A stretch of 64,000 nucleotides of DNA from Anaerolineales bacterium (lineage in GTDB: Bacteria > Chloroflexota > Anaerolineae > Anaerolineales > Villigracilaceae): assembly GCA_030834895.1 (NCBI GenBank), contig JAUQXA010000054.1, positions 1 to 64,000 on the forward strand. The letters run 5' to 3'. The first letter of the stretch is position 1. Each line of letters opens with the position of its first letter. The translations under genes were made by a program, and so were the position numbers. Under the pieces are notes generated by a model, which was not told the DNA's origin, made no database searches, and saw only the letters and a program-made list of their open reading frames with translations. Positions 23,506-32,118 of the stretch are shown here, piece after piece.

Positions 23506-24705
23506 ATGAAATACAACTTCCCCCTTTTCTGGCGTTCGCTCTACCGTTCCTTCTTCGACTCCAAAAACACCACCGCCCGTCTCACCAAAAAACGTATCAT
23601 CTTCCTGACGCTCTTCGTCATCGTTTGGATTCCCGGAATGCTCGCCCACTGGTTCTTCTTCTGGCTGGACGATATCCTCTTCCCCGACTATAAAAAACAA
23701 GTCATCGAAAAGCCGTTGTTCATCCTCGGCAACCTGCGCAGCGGCTCGACCTTCCTCCACCGTCTGCTCTCCCGCGATTCACAGACCTTCACCAGCCTGA
23801 CCACCTGGGACATTTACCTGACTCCCTCGGTTACACAGAAGAAGATCACGCAGTTCGTGGCGCGGCTCGACAATAAATATTTCGGCAGGGTGCTACACCG
23901 CATCCTTTATAAATTCGACGCCGCCACTCTCGGCAAGGTCAAGATACACCCCATCTCCTTCTTCCAGCCCGAAGAAGATGAGAACATCCACCTGCTCATC
24001 TGGGACGGCTACTTCGTCACCTTCCTCTTCCCCTTCATGGACGAAATGCCGAACTACCAGCACTTCGACGAGGCGCTCAGTCCCGAACACAAGCGCCGCA
24101 TCATGACCTTCTACAAGTCCATGTTGCAGCGGCACATGTACGCCACGGGTAAAAAATACTTCGTAGCGAAGAACCCCGCATTCAGCGCGAAGATCGAAAC
24201 GCTGATGGAATTCTTCCCTGAAGCGCGCATTATCTATCTCGCCCGCAATCCGCTGGACATGCTGCCCTCCACCGTCTCATGGATCAACTACGCGCGGCGT
24301 CAATTCACCGAGCCTGAACCTGGATACCATTACATCGAAGAAATTTTGGATTTGACCCAGCACTGGTACCGCCATCCGCTCCGCTACCTGGATGCCAACC
24401 CCTCACCCCGCAACCTGATTCTGAAATACGACGATTTGATTCTCCGCCCTGAATCGGTAATCCGCAGCTTCTACGAGCAGTTTGGTTATCCCGATAAACC
24501 CGGTCTGCCCATCATCATCGACCAGGCGGTCAAAGAGACGCTCACCTTCACCAGCGACCACGCCTATTCCTACGAACAAATGGGCTTCACCCGTGAGCAG
24601 ATTGTGGCAATGTACGCCGACATCTTCGAGCGCTTCGACTTCGACACCCGCGAGCCGTTCGTGGAAAGAGAGAAGGTGGAAATTGAGAGGGTGAAGAGGC
24701 AATAA
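23506..24705 (+). CDS. Membrane-anchored sulfotransferase
   Basis: 399 residues. An N-terminal hydrophobic segment (IIFLTLFVIVWIPGMLAHWFFFWL, about 32-55, here split for length) is followed by a sulfotransferase domain. The PAPS 5'-phosphosulfate loop is LGNLRSGSTFLHRLL (about 74-88) and the 3'-phosphate motif is ARIIYLARNPLDMLPS (about 240-255); PKNLILKYDDLI-type strands follow. Such enzymes move sulfate from PAPS to a hydroxyl or amino group on lipids, glycans or small molecules. The acceptor is unknown. The gene is monocistronic and convergent with the Nudix gene. Confidence 0.88.
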   Translation: MKYNFPLFWRSLYRSFFDSKNTTARLTKKRIIFLTLFVIVWIPGMLAHWFFFWLDDILFPDYKKQVIEKPLFILGNLRSGSTFLHRLLSRDSQTFTSLTTWDIYLTPSVTQKKITQFVARLDNKYFGRVLHRILYKFDAATLGKVKIHPISFFQPEEDENIHLLIWDGYFVTFLFPFMDEMPNYQHFDEALSPEHKRRIMTFYKSMLQRHMYATGKKYFVAKNPAFSAKIETLMEFFPEARIIYLARNPLDMLPSTVSWINYARRQFTEPEPGYHYIEEILDLTQHWYRHPLRYLDANPSPRNLILKYDDLILRPESVIRSFYEQFGYPDKPGLPIIIDQAVKETLTFTSDHAYSYEQMGFTREQIVAMYADIFERFDFDTREPFVEREKVEIERVKRQ

Positions 24706-24723
24706 GCCAAACCTCTGTTTTCG

Positions 24724-25179
24724 TCAACCAAACACAACTGTCAATTTATCGTTCTCATCATAATATGACCGCGCCGCGAAGGGCGGGTCGCCGCGCTTCA
24801 TGGAATGGATTTTGGCAAGCAGGACGGGCAGGTCTTCGACCATCGGCAGACGGGAAATCGAATCCATGCCCACCCATTCAACTGATCCTTCGCCACTGGG
24901 CTTGATCTCACCCTGAACGTTTTCCCCACAAAAGACAAACAAACAAATTCCCGTTTCCCCGACATCTACGATGACCGTGCCGCACAGCCACAGGTCAGCG
25001 GTGAGACCGGTCTCCTCGATCAGTTCGCGTCGGGCGGAAGAAAAAACATCCTCGCCGCGCTCCACATGTCCGCCAACGCCATTGTATTTGCCTGCCCATA
25101 ACCGTTTGGTGGCCGCGCCTTTGATCAACAGGTATTCCTCTCCGCGCCGGGCAAAGATCGCCGTGCGGGGAATGAGCAT
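24724..25179 (-). CDS. Nudix hydrolase
   Basis: About 151 residues when started at ATG 25177-25179 (MLIPRTAIFARRGEEYLLI), which places the first Nudix strand at the N-terminus; an ATG at 25218 is the alternative. The Nudix box is complete: GHVERGEDVFSSARRELIEE followed by TGL (GX5EX7REUXEEXGU). Upstream of it, KRLWAGKYNGVGG is typical of 8-oxo-dGTP diphosphatase-like members. The reaction is hydrolysis of a nucleoside diphosphate linked to X; the substrate is uncertain. The 25237-25271 palindrome lies in its leader. Confidence 0.87.
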   Translation of the reverse strand: MLIPRTAIFARRGEEYLLIKGAATKRLWAGKYNGVGGHVERGEDVFSSARRELIEETGLTADLWLCGTVIVDVGETGICLFVFCGENVQGEIKPSGEGSVEWVGMDSISRLPMVEDLPVLLAKIHSMKRGDPPFAARSYYDENDKLTVVFG

Positions 25180-25236
25180 ATATCTATCTTTCGTTATGCC
25201 TTGGTCGGATTTGGGCATGGGGTTATGAAATAACAA

Positions 25237-25271
25237 TTGCTCGGTTGGGGGCTAAGCCCCCAACCGAGCAA
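25237..25271. repeat. 35-bp palindrome, class 'GGGGGCTAAGC' (second copy)
   Basis: Same length and centre as 4524-4558 (TTGCYCG...GGGGGCTAAGCYCCC...CGRGCAA). The arms differ at several positions, and each change is matched by a complementary change in the other arm. Confidence 0.75.
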
Positions 25272-25296
25272 AACGGTTTGCGCTCAGGAGAATTGA

Positions 25297-26244
25297 CTAA
25301 CTCACCAACTTGCGCAATTCATCAAGATGACCAGCGGAACCGAGTTTCTCGTTCTTATCAGCGATAAACTTGGCATATTCTGCCATGAAGACCTTGCCAA
25401 TCGGGCGCAAGTCAAACTCAGAGGGCTTGTCACGGAAGAATTCACGGTGGACGCGGGTCCACACCAGGCGACCATCGGTGTCGATATTGATCTTGGTCAC
25501 GCCCAGTTCAGCAGCGCGCTTGAATTGACCAGCATCCACGCCTTTTGCGCCCTTCAATTCGCCGCCAGCCGCGTTGATGCGCGCCACTTCCTCCTGCGGC
25601 ACCGAGCTGGAACCGTGCATGACCAGCGGAACTCCGGGGATCTGTTTCTGGATTTCTGCCAGCACATCGAAGTGAAGTCCCTGTGAACCGCTGAACTTGA
25701 ACGCTCCGTGGCTGGTGCCGATGGCGCAAGCCAGCGAGTCGACGCCGGTCAGCTTGACGAATTCCTTTGCCTGCCTGGGATCGGTCAATTTGGCGTTGGC
25801 TTCGTCCACCTTGACATGTTCCTCCACACCGCCCAGTTGACCGAGTTCCGCTTCCACCACCAGTCCCTTCGCGTGAGCGGCATCCACCACACGCTTGGTG
25901 ATCTCCACGTTCTTTTCAAAAGACTCGTGGCTGGCATCGATCATCACCGAGGAGTAGAATCCGCTGTTGATGCAGTCGTAGCAGGTCTCTTCGTCGCCGT
26001 GGTCGAGATGGACAGCAAAAATGGCTTCAGGGAAAACCTTCTCCGCCGAAAGAATCAAACCTTCAAGCATGAGTTTGTGGGTATAGGAACGCGCGCCCTT
26101 GCTGATCTGGATGATAAACGGAGCCTTGCTCTCCAGATTGCCACGGAACAGACCCATGGTCTGCTCGAGGTTGTTGATGTTGTACGCGCCGATGGCATAT
26201 TTTCCGTACGCCGCTTCAAAAAGCTTTTTGGTTGTAACGATCAT
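25297..26244 (-). CDS. fba: Class II fructose-bisphosphate aldolase family protein
   Basis: 315 residues with the class II aldolase motifs: AIGAYNINNLEQTMG, the catalytic Asp and zinc His in FAVHLDHGDEE, SVMIDASHESFEKN, zinc Glu in VEAELGQLGGVEE, the second zinc His in AIGTSHGAFK, the third in LVMHGSSSVP, and the phosphate-binding KINIDTDGRL. The enzyme joins or splits dihydroxyacetone phosphate and glyceraldehyde 3-phosphate in glycolysis and gluconeogenesis; tagatose-bisphosphate use cannot be excluded. The start ATG 26242-26244 follows GGAAGG. A small hairpin, GGCGCA/TGCGCC, lies in the leader. Confidence 0.93.
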   Translation of the reverse strand: MIVTTKKLFEAAYGKYAIGAYNINNLEQTMGLFRGNLESKAPFIIQISKGARSYTHKLMLEGLILSAEKVFPEAIFAVHLDHGDEETCYDCINSGFYSSVMIDASHESFEKNVEITKRVVDAAHAKGLVVEAELGQLGGVEEHVKVDEANAKLTDPRQAKEFVKLTGVDSLACAIGTSHGAFKFSGSQGLHFDVLAEIQKQIPGVPLVMHGSSSVPQEEVARINAAGGELKGAKGVDAGQFKRAAELGVTKINIDTDGRLVWTRVHREFFRDKPSEFDLRPIGKVFMAEYAKFIADKNEKLGSAGHLDELRKLVS

Positions 26245-26346
26245 GTTAACCTTCCATTTAGGTAAGAATATGGCGCAAATCAATGCGCCGGATAAACACC
26301 GCTCAATTATACTTCCTGTCTAACGTGAATGATGGACAAAAGAATT

Positions 26347-26441
26347 GTGTCATGCTGAAGGGTGCTTTTCCCCGAAACATCTCCACCGCAACAAGTCAGA
26401 GACCCTTCGGTTGCGGAGAACACGCTCCCTCAGGGTGACAC
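26347..26441. repeat. Dispersed element bounded by GTGTCATGCTGA ... CAGGGTGACAC
   Basis: About 95 bases with imperfect terminal inverted repeats and inner AGACCCTTCGG-type sequence. It resembles the widespread bacterial 'TGTCATTCTGAG ... CTCAGAGTGACA' repeat. It occupies the otherwise empty gap between fba and the next gene. Confidence 0.55.
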
Positions 26442-26490
26442 GGCATTAATATTGGCTTATCCATTATTTACGATGTCTAGAGGACGTTTC

Positions 26491-26520
26491 TTGATTATAA
26501 CCACAAACTCAGGCTATAAT
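26491..26520 (+). promoter_or_regulatory. Sigma-70-type promoter
   Basis: TTGATT (26491-26496), 18 bases, TATAAT (26515-26520), about 50 bases before the gene at 26570 and possibly serving the hydroxylase cluster too. Confidence 0.65.
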
Positions 26521-26569
26521 GAGCGAGACTTACAATGTGTTTTCTCGTATATTACGGCAGGAGGCTCAA

Positions 26570-27094
26570 ATGAGTGATTTTTTTGAAAACGTAAGAGGAC
26601 AGGTCGATCCGTTCAAGAAACTGCTTGCATATATCCCGGGCTTCAAGGGCTACATTGAACGGCAAAGTCGCCGCGATGCGGACAAGTTGTTGCGTGAGAC
26701 CGTGGCGCGCCGCTTCGAGGAGCATTGGGGACGCGCTTCGAATTTGCAGGCTGAGCTTGTAAACAACGGCATGATCAAGTATGTGGACGACATGGAGAAG
26801 GCTTCCATTGCCCTGCGCACCTTCATCGACAAGATCACCACCGCCGCGCGCGGGTATTCAGGGCTATTCGACGCCGTGCAGATTAACGAAAAGGAACTCG
26901 AAGCCATCTACCAATTCGATGTCGCCTTTTTCGATCTTGGCGACCAGGTGGGAAAAGCGCTGGATAACGTGGAAGCCAGCATTGCTGATGAGACCGGGCT
27001 GCCCGCCGCCATTCGCAACCTGACATCCCTTGCCCGCCTGGCAGTTGAAACCTTCGAGCGTCGTTCCGAAGTTGTGACTGGAAGCGGAAAATAG
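26570..27094 (+). CDS. Hypothetical helical protein
   Basis: 174 residues starting at ATG 26570 with a strong AGGAGG six bases upstream. The protein is soluble, almost wholly alpha-helical by eye, and charged (RQSRRDADKLLRETVARRF, then ELEAIYQFDVAFFDLGDQV), with possible coiled coils. It has no known motif. It precedes the molybdenum hydroxylase genes on the same strand, separated from them by the 27106-27133 palindrome. Confidence 0.72.
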   Translation: MSDFFENVRGQVDPFKKLLAYIPGFKGYIERQSRRDADKLLRETVARRFEEHWGRASNLQAELVNNGMIKYVDDMEKASIALRTFIDKITTAARGYSGLFDAVQINEKELEAIYQFDVAFFDLGDQVGKALDNVEASIADETGLPAAIRNLTSLARLAVETFERRSEVVTGSGK

Positions 27095-27105
27095 AACGAC
27101 AAATT

Positions 27106-27133
27106 GTAGGGGCGCGGCATGCCGCGCCCCTAC
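27106..27133. repeat. 28-bp perfect palindrome (GGGGC class)
   Basis: GTAGGGGCGCGGCA followed by TGCCGCGCCCCTAC, a perfect inverted repeat, ten bases before the start of the hydroxylase gene. With no T run on either side it is not an obvious terminator. Confidence 0.85.
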
Positions 27134-27143
27134 GGATACAATT

Positions 27144-28544
27144 ATGTGGCACAATTATCTTAATGCAACCTCCATCGATGAGGTCGTCAAGGTTTTAGGA
27201 GAGAAAAGGGAAAACGCCCGCATTGTCGCCGGCGGCACCGATCTCATCCTCGAGCTGGAACGCGGCGTCCGCAAGGGAATCGATACCCTTGTCGACGTGA
27301 CGCGCATCCCCCATCTCGATCAAATCAGCATCGACGAAGATGATGTCATTCACCTCGGTCCGCTGGTCACGCATAACGACTGTGTGGCATCCAAGCTGAT
27401 TCGCAAAAAAGCCTATCCGCTGGCTCGCGCAGCATGGGAAGTGGGCGCTCCGCAAATCCGCAATCGCGGCACCATCGCCGGAAACCTGATCACCGCCTCG
27501 CCCGCCAACGATACCATTAGTCCGCTCATGGCGCTCGGCGCAAGCGTGACTTTGATCTCCATCCACGGTGAGCGCATCGTACCCTTGAAGGATTTCTACA
27601 CCGGCGTCCGCAGGACTGTGATGCAGCCCGATGAAATGCTGGTGGATATTTCCTTCCCCGCCATGAAAAAATCACAGCGCGGGACTTTCATGAAACTGGG
27701 ACTGCGGCGCGCGCAGGCCATCTCACTGGTCAACGCCGCCATCATCCTCGACCTCAAAACGGATACCGTCCAGTCGGCTTCGATCACGCTTGGTGCGGTG
27801 ACTCCAATCATCACCCACGCTGTGGAAGCGGAAAAATTCCTCGCGAAGAAAAAACTCAACAAGAAGAACATCGCCCAAGCCGCGGAATTGGCCATGCAGG
27901 CCGCGCATCCCATTGACGATGTGCGCGGGTCGGCCAACTATCGCCGCGAGATGGTTCGGGTTATCACCTCGCGCGGGTTGACAGCCATCCTCGACGAAAA
28001 AGAGCAATCGGGAATGCCGAAGAAGCCCATCCTCCTTTGGGGCAGTGAGGAGATGCGGTCCACGAAACAACTCACCAGTGAATTCCCCGGCACGCCCATC
28101 CAAACTACAATCAACGGCAGGGCATACACCTTCAAAAACGGATTCAACAAGACCCTCCTGCGCCTGATCCGCGAGGAAGGCATGTTGACCGGGACGAAGG
28201 AAGGCTGCGCCGAGGGCGAATGCGGGGCCTGTACCGTCTTTCTGGATGGCAAAGCCGTCATGGCGTGTCTCGTGCCTGCGCCGCGCGCGCACGGCGCGGA
28301 GATTACCACTGTCGAAGGGCTTGCCGATGGCAATGAATTACATCCCATTCAAAAGGCCTTCGTGGAAAACGGCGCGGTCCAGTGCGGATATTGCACGCCG
28401 GGTTTTCTTATGTCGGGCGCAAAACTGCTAGAGGAAAACCCCAACCCCTCCCGGAGTGAGATCGAACAAGCCATCACAGGCAACCTCTGCCGCTGTACCG
28501 GCTATTACAAGATTGTAAAGGCGATTGAAGAGGCAAGCCAATAA
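27144..28544 (+). CDS. Molybdenum hydroxylase FAD-binding and 2Fe-2S subunits fused in one chain
   Basis: 466 residues. The first about 285 form the medium FAD subunit (CoxM/XdhB type): IVAGGTDLILELERG, the FAD-binding GAPQIRNRGTIAGNLITASP and the C-terminal RREMVRV. Residues about 320-466 are the small subunit (CoxS/XdhC type): plant-type ferredoxin cluster GCAEGECGACTV and a distal C, then the second cluster CGYCTPG ... NLCRCTGYYKI. In most bacteria these are two proteins; here the fusion keeps all eight cluster cysteines. Electrons from the molybdenum subunit would pass through the two clusters to FAD. The large subunit gene follows at 28984, with a small membrane protein gene in between. 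No ribosome site is clear, perhaps because of the adjacent palindrome. Confidence 0.92.
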   Translation: MWHNYLNATSIDEVVKVLGEKRENARIVAGGTDLILELERGVRKGIDTLVDVTRIPHLDQISIDEDDVIHLGPLVTHNDCVASKLIRKKAYPLARAAWEVGAPQIRNRGTIAGNLITASPANDTISPLMALGASVTLISIHGERIVPLKDFYTGVRRTVMQPDEMLVDISFPAMKKSQRGTFMKLGLRRAQAISLVNAAIILDLKTDTVQSASITLGAVTPIITHAVEAEKFLAKKKLNKKNIAQAAELAMQAAHPIDDVRGSANYRREMVRVITSRGLTAILDEKEQSGMPKKPILLWGSEEMRSTKQLTSEFPGTPIQTTINGRAYTFKNGFNKTLLRLIREEGMLTGTKEGCAEGECGACTVFLDGKAVMACLVPAPRAHGAEITTVEGLADGNELHPIQKAFVENGAVQCGYCTPGFLMSGAKLLEENPNPSRSEIEQAITGNLCRCTGYYKIVKAIEEASQ

Positions 28545-28554
28545 AGAGGCAACG

Positions 28555-28977
28555 ATGGGTAAATACACGTCATACAAACCAGAGACCCCCCAGAAGTCCA
28601 AGGAACCGCATGAAATTTGGCGCGGACTTGGGTGCTTGATGATGATCATCATTCCGGCAATTTCCATCGCCGCCAGCGCTTTAACCGTTGAGGCTCTTTC
28701 AGGTCCCGGTATGAAAATCATTCCCCGACAACTACTGGGCAGGCCACATCTGCCTGATTTTGTTTACAGGTCGGATGGACTGATGACCATCCTTACTCCC
28801 ATCACCAAAATAGAAGATTTCTATGCCATTGCGGTTATCAGTCTCTTTTACATGTTGATCATCGGCGGCGTGATTTCTGTAATTTATGCGGCGGTTTACT
28901 CCGCCGTTGGACCCAACCGTTACGGTCCAACCGACGCTCCCCCGCCAAAAATGAAAGTAGTCAAAAAATCACGGTAG
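28555..28977 (+). CDS. Small membrane protein within the molybdenum hydroxylase cluster
   Basis: 140 residues with a basic N-terminus, one hydrophobic helix at about 25-50 (LGCLMMIIIPAISIAASALT), an outside segment (about 50-95) and a second helix at about 95-118 (ISLFYMLIIGGVISVIYAAV), ending in a basic tail. The start ATG 28555 has AGAGG before it. It lies between the FAD/FeS subunit and the catalytic subunit, with short gaps, so it is probably cotranscribed. It could anchor the hydroxylase to the membrane, but no sequence evidence shows this. Confidence 0.75.
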   Translation: MGKYTSYKPETPQKSKEPHEIWRGLGCLMMIIIPAISIAASALTVEALSGPGMKIIPRQLLGRPHLPDFVYRSDGLMTILTPITKIEDFYAIAVISLFYMLIIGGVISVIYAAVYSAVGPNRYGPTDAPPPKMKVVKKSR

Positions 28978-28983
28978 GAAATT

Positions 28984-31188
28984 ATGCCCTCTAATTCTGT
29001 TGGCAAATCGCTCCCGCGCGTCGACGCGGTTGACAAAGTAACAGGAAAAACGCTCTATTCCGGCGACCTGAACATGAAGGGGATGTTGCACATGAAGATA
29101 CTCTTCGCCGAACGCCCGCACGCGCGTGTGAAAAACATCCGCACCCACAAGGCTGAAGCGGCGGACGGTGTTGTGGCTGTATACACGTCAAAGGATGTGC
29201 CGGTCAACGAGTATGGCTTGCAGATCAAAGACCAGCCTGTGCTGTGCGGCCCCGGTTCGGCAAAGCCGCACACCGACATTGTCCGCTTTGTGGGCGACCA
29301 GGTGGCGGTGGTGGTCGCGCAGACGGAAGCTCAGGCGGAAGCGGCAGTCAAATTGATCGAGGTTGAATACGAAGACCTGCCAATTCTCTCCAACCCAAAG
29401 GCTGCCCTGCGTCCCGATGCGCCAATCCTCCACCCCGACCGCGGCGACTCGAACATTTGCGTCCACTATAAAATCCGCAAGGGCGAAGTGGACGGGGCTT
29501 TTGCAAAAGCAGATGTAATCGTCGAAGGTCAATACCAGACGCCGGTGCAGGAACATGCCTACCTGCAGCCCGAAGCCGGACTGGCTTACATTGACGAGGA
29601 AGGACATGTCACCATCGAGGCGGGCGGACAGTGGACTCATGCTGACCGTGAAGCCATTGCCCATTCGTTGGGGCTGCCAGACGAGATGATTCGCATTATC
29701 TATCCTGCCATCGGCGGCGCATTCGGCGGGCGCGAAGACATGTCGGTGCAAATCGTGCTGGCGCTGGCGGCATGGAAGTTACAACGTCCGGTGAAAATCA
29801 TCTGGTCGCGGCGCGAATCCATCATCGGTCACGGCAAACGGCATGCATCCACCATCAACGCCAAATGGGGCGCAACCAAAGACGGCAAACTGATCGCCGC
29901 GGAAATCGAACTGATCGCCGACGGCGGCGCGTACATGTACACATCCAACAAGGTGCTGGGTAATGCCGCCATTACTTCGTCGGGACCATATTTCATCCCG
30001 AACATCAAGACGGATGTGTACGGTGTGTACACCAATAACGTCCCCGGCGCGGCATTCCGCGGCTTCGGCGCTCCGCAGGCTTTATTCATGGCTGAACTGC
30101 AAATGGATAAACTCGCCGAAAAACTCGGCATGGATCCTGTAGAATTCCGTCTGAAGAACGCTCTGCGTGATGGGGATACGCTTGGGGTTGGCACCCCTGT
30201 TCCCCCCACACCGAGCATCGTCCAGTGCATTGAAGCGGCACGCGACAAATTCAAGTGGAAAAAAACCCAAAGCGCAAAGGTCAAAAGTAAAGGCAAGAAC
30301 GTTTCTTCACCTATTGTCCGGGGCAAGGGCTTCGCCGCTGGATTCAAGAACGTGGGTTTCTCGTTCGGCTATCAGGAAAACTGCTGGTCTAAGGTGGAGA
30401 TTTACGGTAACGGACAAATGGAGCGTGTGGTCATTCACCAGGCCGGCGCGGAAGTGGGTCAGGGCTTGCATACGGTGATGATTCAGATGGCGGCTCAGGT
30501 TTTGGGCGTACCGGAAACCATCATCGAGATCAAGACCTCCGACAGCGCCAAACAGGGAAACTCCGGGTCTGCCTCCGCATCTCGCCTGACCTTCATGGCT
30601 GGCAACTCGATGAAAGGCGCAGCAGAAGCTGCACTCGAAAAGTGGAAGAATGAGGAACGCCCAGCCATCGCCGAGTACAAGTATCTTGCGCCGCGTACCA
30701 CTCCCTTCGACCATGATACAGGCTACTCCATGCCGAACTTCTCCTACGCCTATGTGGCTCAGGCAGCAGAAGTGGAAGTGGATACCGAGACCGGTCATGT
30801 GCGCGTGCTGCGGGTTGTCTCTGCCGACGATGTTGGCAAGGCGATCAACCCCGACCAGGTGACGGGGCAGATCGAAGGCGCGGTGGTTCAGGCGCACGGC
30901 TACGCCGTCCTAGAAGATTTCAAGACCAGGGACGGGCGCGTGCTGACAGACCAACTCAGCACCTATCTCATCCCCACCATTTGGGACATTCCCGAAAAGG
31001 TCGAATCAGTGATCGTGGAAGTTCCCGATCCGAACGGGCCTTGGGGTGCTCGTGGCTTGGGTGAACTTCCCTACCTGACAGTTGCTCCCGCCATCGCCGC
31101 CGCCATTCATGATGCGATTGGCGTCTGGGTTGACGAATTCCCGTTCACCCCTGAGCGTATCTTGCGCGCGCTGGGGAAAATTTCGTAG
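28984..31188 (+). CDS. Xanthine dehydrogenase / CoxL-family molybdopterin-binding subunit
   Basis: 734 residues, large catalytic subunit of the molybdenum hydroxylase family. Motifs are KSLPRVDAVDKVTGKTLYSG (start of the a/b hammerhead domain), QTPVQEHAYLQPEAG, the first molybdopterin motif IGGAFGGREDMS, GAAFRGFGAPQALF, HQAGAEVGQGLHTV and the final GARGLGELP with the catalytic Glu. The CoxL-specific AYXCSFR active-site loop of true CO dehydrogenase is absent, so the substrate is more likely a purine, aldehyde or N-heterocycle. No leader peptide is seen, so the enzyme is cytoplasmic. It would work with the fused FAD/FeS protein encoded upstream. Confidence 0.92.
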   Translation: MPSNSVGKSLPRVDAVDKVTGKTLYSGDLNMKGMLHMKILFAERPHARVKNIRTHKAEAADGVVAVYTSKDVPVNEYGLQIKDQPVLCGPGSAKPHTDIVRFVGDQVAVVVAQTEAQAEAAVKLIEVEYEDLPILSNPKAALRPDAPILHPDRGDSNICVHYKIRKGEVDGAFAKADVIVEGQYQTPVQEHAYLQPEAGLAYIDEEGHVTIEAGGQWTHADREAIAHSLGLPDEMIRIIYPAIGGAFGGREDMSVQIVLALAAWKLQRPVKIIWSRRESIIGHGKRHASTINAKWGATKDGKLIAAEIELIADGGAYMYTSNKVLGNAAITSSGPYFIPNIKTDVYGVYTNNVPGAAFRGFGAPQALFMAELQMDKLAEKLGMDPVEFRLKNALRDGDTLGVGTPVPPTPSIVQCIEAARDKFKWKKTQSAKVKSKGKNVSSPIVRGKGFAAGFKNVGFSFGYQENCWSKVEIYGNGQMERVVIHQAGAEVGQGLHTVMIQMAAQVLGVPETIIEIKTSDSAKQGNSGSASASRLTFMAGNSMKGAAEAALEKWKNEERPAIAEYKYLAPRTTPFDHDTGYSMPNFSYAYVAQAAEVEVDTETGHVRVLRVVSADDVGKAINPDQVTGQIEGAVVQAHGYAVLEDFKTRDGRVLTDQLSTYLIPTIWDIPEKVESVIVEVPDPNGPWGARGLGELPYLTVAPAIAAAIHDAIGVWVDEFPFTPERILRALGKIS

Positions 31189-31202
31189 TTCGTAAAATTA
31201 AG

Positions 31203-31236
31203 GCGGAATCCAGAATCTTCTGATTTTGGATTCCGC
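31203..31236. repeat. Hairpin between hydroxylase and hydrolase genes
   Basis: GCGGAATCCA and TGGATTCCGC pair around a short A/T-rich loop with additional pairing. It is not followed by a T run, so it may be a processing or attenuation structure, or another small palindromic repeat. Confidence 0.5.
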
Positions 31237-31242
31237 AAAACC

Positions 31243-32118
31243 ATGACCTTCCCCTATCTTGACGAAACTAATGAATTGAACGATACCACCCGCAAGGAAG
31301 CGGATGGTTCGTTCATCGCCTTGACTGATGGCGTGACACACTACGAGTTGGGCGGACCCGAAAATGGCAGTCCCGTTGTCCTCGTGCATGGATTCTCCGG
31401 ACCGTATTTCATCTTCGACACCTCTTTCGACTTTTTATCCAAGTCGGGTTTTCGCGTCCTGCGCTATGATCTCTTCGGGCGCGGATATTCAGATCGTCCG
31501 CGAACAGTTTACGACATCCATCTCTTCGTGCGTCAACTCAAGGATTTGATTGATGCCTTCGAGTTGAAGCCAGTCAACCTCGTAGGACTTTCGATGGGCG
31601 GAGCGATTTCCGCGACGTTTATCGATCAATACCCAGATTATGTCACCCGCCATATACTGATCGATCCGACAGGTGGAAAACGCGTGGCAGTCCCCACATT
31701 TATCAAAGCCTTGAAAATACCCGTCTTTGGGGAACTGGCTTTTGGGCTTTTCGGTACCGCTGGCATGCTCAAAGGCATTGCCACCGACATGTTTGACCAA
31801 CGAATCGTCGAGCATTTCCAACAGCAATACAAAATCCAGATGAAATTCAAGGGATTTAAACGCTCGATCCTTTCCACCATTCGAAACGGGATGCTCGAGT
31901 CGTTTTATGAGACCTACGTCCGTGTTGGAAAGTTGAAAAAGCCGACCCTGTTGTTTTGGGGTCAACAGGATAAGACTGTACCTTTTGATCATAGCGAAGC
32001 AATTATGCAGGCAATCCCGCACGCAGAGTTTCATGTGATCGAGAACTGCAACCACATCCCGCATTACGAAAAGCCCGAGTCCGTAAACCCGATCCTATTG
32101 GAGTTTTTGACGAGATGA
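31243..32118 (+). CDS. Alpha/beta hydrolase
   Basis: 291 residues. The fold's signatures are VVLVHGFSGPYFIF (oxyanion region), the nucleophile elbow LVGLSMGGA with Ser, the acid in FWGQQDKTVP and the His in ENCNHIPH. The family includes esterases, C-C hydrolases and haloperoxidase-like enzymes; the lid region does not identify the substrate. The stop codon overlaps the DinB-family gene start by four bases (ATGA), so the two are coupled. Confidence 0.9.
   Translation: MTFPYLDETNELNDTTRKEADGSFIALTDGVTHYELGGPENGSPVVLVHGFSGPYFIFDTSFDFLSKSGFRVLRYDLFGRGYSDRPRTVYDIHLFVRQLKDLIDAFELKPVNLVGLSMGGAISATFIDQYPDYVTRHILIDPTGGKRVAVPTFIKALKIPVFGELAFGLFGTAGMLKGIATDMFDQRIVEHFQQQYKIQMKFKGFKRSILSTIRNGMLESFYETYVRVGKLKKPTLLFWGQQDKTVPFDHSEAIMQAIPHAEFHVIENCNHIPHYEKPESVNPILLEFLTR

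Noticed and set aside
28984..31188. True aerobic CO dehydrogenase (CoxL form I)
   Set aside because: The AYXCSFR active-site loop is not present; the protein belongs to the broader xanthine dehydrogenase-like family.
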